Below are positions 23,723 through 26,891 of a DNA stretch of 26,891 nt, one piece after another. The notes beneath the pieces are model-generated. The model was not told where the DNA came from, did no database searches, and saw only the letters and a program-made list of their open reading frames with translations. Location: contig BTUV01000033.1 of assembly GCA_045863035.1 (NCBI GenBank), positions 1 through 26,891 on the forward strand, in the 5' to 3' direction. How positions within the stretch are numbered: position 1 is the first letter of the stretch; each line of letters opens with the position of its first letter. Both the position numbers and the translations under genes were made by a program. This DNA comes from H2-BAC3 sp045863035 (GTDB lineage: Bacteria; Bacteroidota; Ignavibacteria; Ignavibacteriales; Ignavibacteriaceae).

Positions 23723-23807
23723 TTTATATATACAAAAACGGTCGCGCGGCCCTAAGTCCGCCCGGCAGCGGCAAGAAAAATTTATTTAGTAAATAAGAAA
23801 GCTCAGA

Positions 23808-25649
23808 GTGAGTCACAAAAACAAGTTAAGAAACATAGCAATCATAGCCCACGTTGACCATGGTAAAACCACTTTGGTTGATCATATCCTGAAGCAAACA
23901 GGCGCTTTCAGGGACAATCAGCAGGTGGAAAAACGAATCATGGATTCAAACGATATTGAAAAAGAGCGCGGTATTACCATCCTCGCCAAGAATCTCAGCG
24001 TTCATTACAAAGATTTCAAAATTAACATAGTTGACACCCCCGGTCACGCAGACTTCGGCGGTGAGGTTGAACGCACACTGAAAATGGTTGACGGTGTTCT
24101 TCTTCTTGTTGATGCGGCTGAAGGTCCGCTCCCGCAGACAAAATTTGTATTAAAAAAATCACTCGACCTTGGTCTTAAACCGATTGTGGTCATTAATAAA
24201 ATTGACCGTCATGATGCACGCCCCGATGAGGTGCTGAATGAGGTGTTCGACTTATTTGTATCACTTGGGGCAAATGACGAACAGCTTGACTTCCCTTTCG
24301 TCTATGCAATTGCAAAACAGGGAGTTGCAAAAGTTAATCTTTCCGACCCGTCAGAAAATCTCATCCCGCTGCTCGATATCATACTTGAAAAAATTCCTGC
24401 CCCTCAGGTTGATGAAGATGAACCATTCAGAATGTTAATCTCCGCGATTGATTATAATGATTACCTCGGCAGAATAGGCATTGGTAAACTCCACTACGGT
24501 AAAGTAAAAGTCGGTGATGACACCATACTCATTCCTCACGAAGGTCCACAGCAAAAGGTACGTATTTCAAAACTCTATGTATATGACAATATCAAACGTG
24601 TTGAAGCCGCAGAAGCGTATGCAGGTGATATTGTCGCCGTAGCAGGTATGGAAGACATTGACATTGGTGATACCTTGGCAAGTCCCCTCAAGCCGATTGC
24701 TATTCCTTCCGTTGCCATTGAAGAGCCGCGTATCTCAATGAATTTTATTGTGAACAACTCTCCGTTTGCAGGTCTCGAAGGCAAATTTGTAACCACCCGT
24801 AACATAGGTGAGCGACTTTCAAAAGAACTGAAAACAAACGTCGGGCTTCGTGTTGAAATTACTGACTCAGCAGATGTGTTCAAAGTAAGCGGTAGAGGCG
24901 AACTTCATCTTGGCATCCTTATTGAGAATATGCGCCGCGAAGGATTTGAACTGATGGTAAGTAAGCCGGAGGTTATCCTGAAAAAAATCAGCGATGTGGT
25001 TTGCGAACCGGTTGAACATGTTATCATTGATGTGCCCGCAGATTTTGTGGGTATCGTCATCGAGAAACTGGGCAAGCGCAGAGGGGAAATGAAAAATATG
25101 ATAACACTTCAGGATAATACCAGAATAGAATTCGTAGTACCTGCACGCGGGCTTATTGGTTACCGTTCTGAATTCATGACTGACACGCGCGGAACCGGAA
25201 TTCTTCATCATAACTTCCACGGCTATGAACCTTTCAGAGGTGATATCCTGCAGAGAATGCGCGGAGCTTTAGTAAGCCAGGAAGAAGGTATTGCCTCAGC
25301 TTATGCAATGTTCAAATTGCAGGAGCGTACCGTATTCTTTGTGGAACCCGGAATAAAGGTTTACGAAGGCATGGTCATCGGTGAAAATACCCGTGACAAC
25401 GATATGAAAGTTAACGTATGTAAAACAAAGCAGTTAAGTAACATGCGTTCTTCAGGTGCTGACGAGGCAATCCGCATTGAGCCGCCAAGACAACTCACAC
25501 TTGAGCAGGCCATTGAGTGGATAACCGATGATGAATTTGTTGAAATTACTCCTCAGAATATCAGAATCAGAAAAAGATATCTGACTGAGATGGATAAGAA
25601 AAACGCCCGGCTGAATCAGAAAAAAGCCGATGAACTGCTTAACGCTTAA
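23808..25649 (+). CDS. typA: Translational GTPase TypA/BipA
   Basis: A 613-aa EF-G-like GTPase that binds the 70S ribosome and helps 50S assembly and stress adaptation. G1 is AHVDHGKTT (14-22), the effector ERGITI is present, G3 is VDTPGHADFGGEVERT, G4 is NKIDR, and the domain II, III and V order follows. The TypA-specific C-terminal domain carries RGLIGYRSEFMTDTRGTGILHH. The start is GTG at 23808-23810. The protein begins MSHKNKLRNIAIIAHVDHGKTT, so no earlier start is needed, but there is no clear Shine-Dalgarno. It lies between ychF and the aminotransferase gene on the same strand (gaps of 85 and 46 bases). Confidence 0.98.
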   Translation: MSHKNKLRNIAIIAHVDHGKTTLVDHILKQTGAFRDNQQVEKRIMDSNDIEKERGITILAKNLSVHYKDFKINIVDTPGHADFGGEVERTLKMVDGVLLLVDAAEGPLPQTKFVLKKSLDLGLKPIVVINKIDRHDARPDEVLNEVFDLFVSLGANDEQLDFPFVYAIAKQGVAKVNLSDPSENLIPLLDIILEKIPAPQVDEDEPFRMLISAIDYNDYLGRIGIGKLHYGKVKVGDDTILIPHEGPQQKVRISKLYVYDNIKRVEAAEAYAGDIVAVAGMEDIDIGDTLASPLKPIAIPSVAIEEPRISMNFIVNNSPFAGLEGKFVTTRNIGERLSKELKTNVGLRVEITDSADVFKVSGRGELHLGILIENMRREGFELMVSKPEVILKKISDVVCEPVEHVIIDVPADFVGIVIEKLGKRRGEMKNMITLQDNTRIEFVVPARGLIGYRSEFMTDTRGTGILHHNFHGYEPFRGDILQRMRGALVSQEEGIASAYAMFKLQERTVFFVEPGIKVYEGMVIGENTRDNDMKVNVCKTKQLSNMRSSGADEAIRIEPPRQLTLEQAIEWITDDEFVEITPQNIRIRKRYLTEMDKKNARLNQKKADELLNA

Positions 25650-25695
25650 TTTATAAATTATTTGACGTAATCGTATATACACAAAGGAAAACGCC

Positions 25696-26886
25696 GTGAT
25701 TTCTAACAGAGCCAGTAAAATCCAGGTTTCACCAACCATGAAAGTTGCCGGTAAGGCAAAAGAGCTGAAGGCACAGGGAATTGATGTAATTGACCTGAGT
25801 CTCGGTGAGCCGGACTTCCCCACGCCGCAGAATGTGAAAGATGCTGCTGTGCGCGGGCTGGCAGAAGGTCACACCAGATATACTCTGAATCCGGGAACAA
25901 TGGAGCTCCGCAAAGCCATCAGTACAAAACTGAAAAAGGAAAACGGACTTGATTACGAACCATCAGAAATTATCGTGTCAAGCGGTTGTAAGCAAAGTAT
26001 ATTTAACGCGGTTATGGCTACGGTTAATGAGGGGGATGAAGTTATCATCCCCGCTCCATACTGGGTTTCATATCCGGATATGGTTTCTTTAGCCGGCGGA
26101 GTATGTGTATTCCCCCAGACCAAAGAAGAGAACGGATTCAGGATTACCCCTGATGAGCTTGAAGCCGTAATTACTCCTAAAACCAGGATGCTCATTCTCT
26201 GCAATCCTTCAAACCCGACCGGCGGTTCTTATGACGAAAAATGGCTGAAATCAATTGCAGAGGTAGTAAAAAAGCATAACTTCTATGTTCTTTCAGATGA
26301 GATATATGAAAAGCTGGTTTTTGATGATTTTAAATTCATCAGCTTTCCTGCTATTGACCCTGAGCTGAAACCAAAAACTATTCTTGTGAATGGTGTATCA
26401 AAATCCTACGCGATGACCGGCTGGAGAATTGGATATACTGCCGGACCTAAAGACGTTATTCAGGCGATGGACAAAATTCAGAGCAACAGCACTTCAGGTC
26501 CTTCAGCCATAAGCCAATATGCAACCATCGAAGCGCTGCTTGGTGATCAGTCTGAAGTAGAGAGAATGAGAGTGGAATTTGAAAAAAGAAGAAACTATTT
26601 CTTTGATGAAATCACAAAGATTGCCGGCTTCACCTGTTACAAACCAGAAGGGGCTTTTTATCTGTTTCCGGGAATCAAGGCGTTTTTCGGCAAAACCTAT
26701 AACGGTAAAGTGATTAAAGACTCTATGGATTTCTCCATGTTTCTGCTTGAAGAGGCGCGCATTGCCGCCGTAGCCGGATCCCCCTTCGGCTCAGACGGAT
26801 ATATTCGCTTCTCCTATGCCACCTCCATGGCTCAGCTTGAAGACGCGGTCAGAAGAATAAAAGCGGCTGTTTCAAAACTGGTTTAG
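25696..26886 (+). CDS. aspC: Aspartate aminotransferase family (class I, subgroup Ib)
   Basis: A 396-aa fold-type I PLP enzyme of the Ib aspartate aminotransferase group, some of which also transaminate prephenate. The PLP Lys is Lys236 (VNGVSKSYAMTGWRIGY), NPSNPTG starts at Asn170, the PLP Asp201 lies in LSDEIYEKL, and IRFSYATS near the C-terminus carries the substrate-carboxylate Arg. The start is GTG at 25696-25698 with AAAGGAAA as ribosome binding site. The stop TAG is at 26884-26886, five bases from the window end, so nothing can be said of what follows. It is distinct from the AlaA-like gene at 9763-10965. The symbol follows common use for this subgroup; substrate range is not proven. 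Confidence 0.92.
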   Translation: MISNRASKIQVSPTMKVAGKAKELKAQGIDVIDLSLGEPDFPTPQNVKDAAVRGLAEGHTRYTLNPGTMELRKAISTKLKKENGLDYEPSEIIVSSGCKQSIFNAVMATVNEGDEVIIPAPYWVSYPDMVSLAGGVCVFPQTKEENGFRITPDELEAVITPKTRMLILCNPSNPTGGSYDEKWLKSIAEVVKKHNFYVLSDEIYEKLVFDDFKFISFPAIDPELKPKTILVNGVSKSYAMTGWRIGYTAGPKDVIQAMDKIQSNSTSGPSAISQYATIEALLGDQSEVERMRVEFEKRRNYFFDEITKIAGFTCYKPEGAFYLFPGIKAFFGKTYNGKVIKDSMDFSMFLLEEARIAAVAGSPFGSDGYIRFSYATSMAQLEDAVRRIKAAVSKLV

Positions 26887-26891
26887 GAATT

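Noticed and set aside
1..26891. CRISPR array, tRNA gene, insertion sequence or prophage
   Set aside because: I found no regularly spaced repeats, no tRNA T-arm consensus in the intergenic gaps, and no transposase, integrase or phage structural gene.

Overview
The window is a chromosomal stretch from a Bacteroidota/Chlorobiota-type (FCB group) bacterium, with Ignavibacteria as my best guess. This rests on four things: TAnnTTTG-type promoter boxes (the Bacteroidota sigma-A signature) upstream of several genes, a small Bacteroidota-style Crp/Fnr regulator, AT-rich 'TTAATTCTTAATTC' intergenic sequence, and the overall protein flavour. No 16S or tRNA gene is present, so the taxonomy is inference.

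Layout. (a) 1-847: an AT-rich near-repeat, then a leftward two-gene toxin-antitoxin-like pair (DUF433, then DUF5615/PIN-like) with its own promoter. The toxin frame looks cut by an in-frame TGA. (b) 880-6068: a tight leftward operon metF > Gfo/Idh oxidoreductase > class II aldolase > ddl > ftsB-like > rarA. (c) 6155-7300: rightward mnmA of a plant-plastid-like subtype, convergent with (d) 7307-14896: a leftward seven-gene operon ptsN-like > hisS > unknown 181-aa protein > lgt > rlmB > alaA > penicillin-acylase-family hydrolase. (e) 14897-15796: about 900 bases with no gene I can recognise. (f) 15797-17032: leftward Crp/Fnr regulator and a small outer-membrane barrel protein, with a near-perfect 18-bp palindrome just upstream of the barrel gene. 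(g) 17337-17422: a rightward small SRP RNA gene (ffs). (h) 17428-22305: leftward operon glgC > uvrC > unknown lipoprotein > sixA. (i) 22646-26886: rightward ychF, typA and an aspartate-family aminotransferase.

Most of the content is housekeeping: translation (hisS, mnmA, rlmB, typA, ychF, ffs), envelope and cell division (ddl, ftsB, lgt), DNA repair and replication (uvrC, rarA), folate/methionine metabolism (metF) and glycogen synthesis (glgC). Genes are packed with 4-nt ATGA overlaps, so translational coupling is probably common.

I see no CRISPR array, transposase, prophage or obvious new defence island. The points most worth checking are the interrupted toxin gene, the palindrome between the Crp/Fnr gene and the barrel gene, the two unknown proteins held inside housekeeping operons by overlaps, the plastid-like MnmA, and the abutting 3' ends of ffs and sixA.
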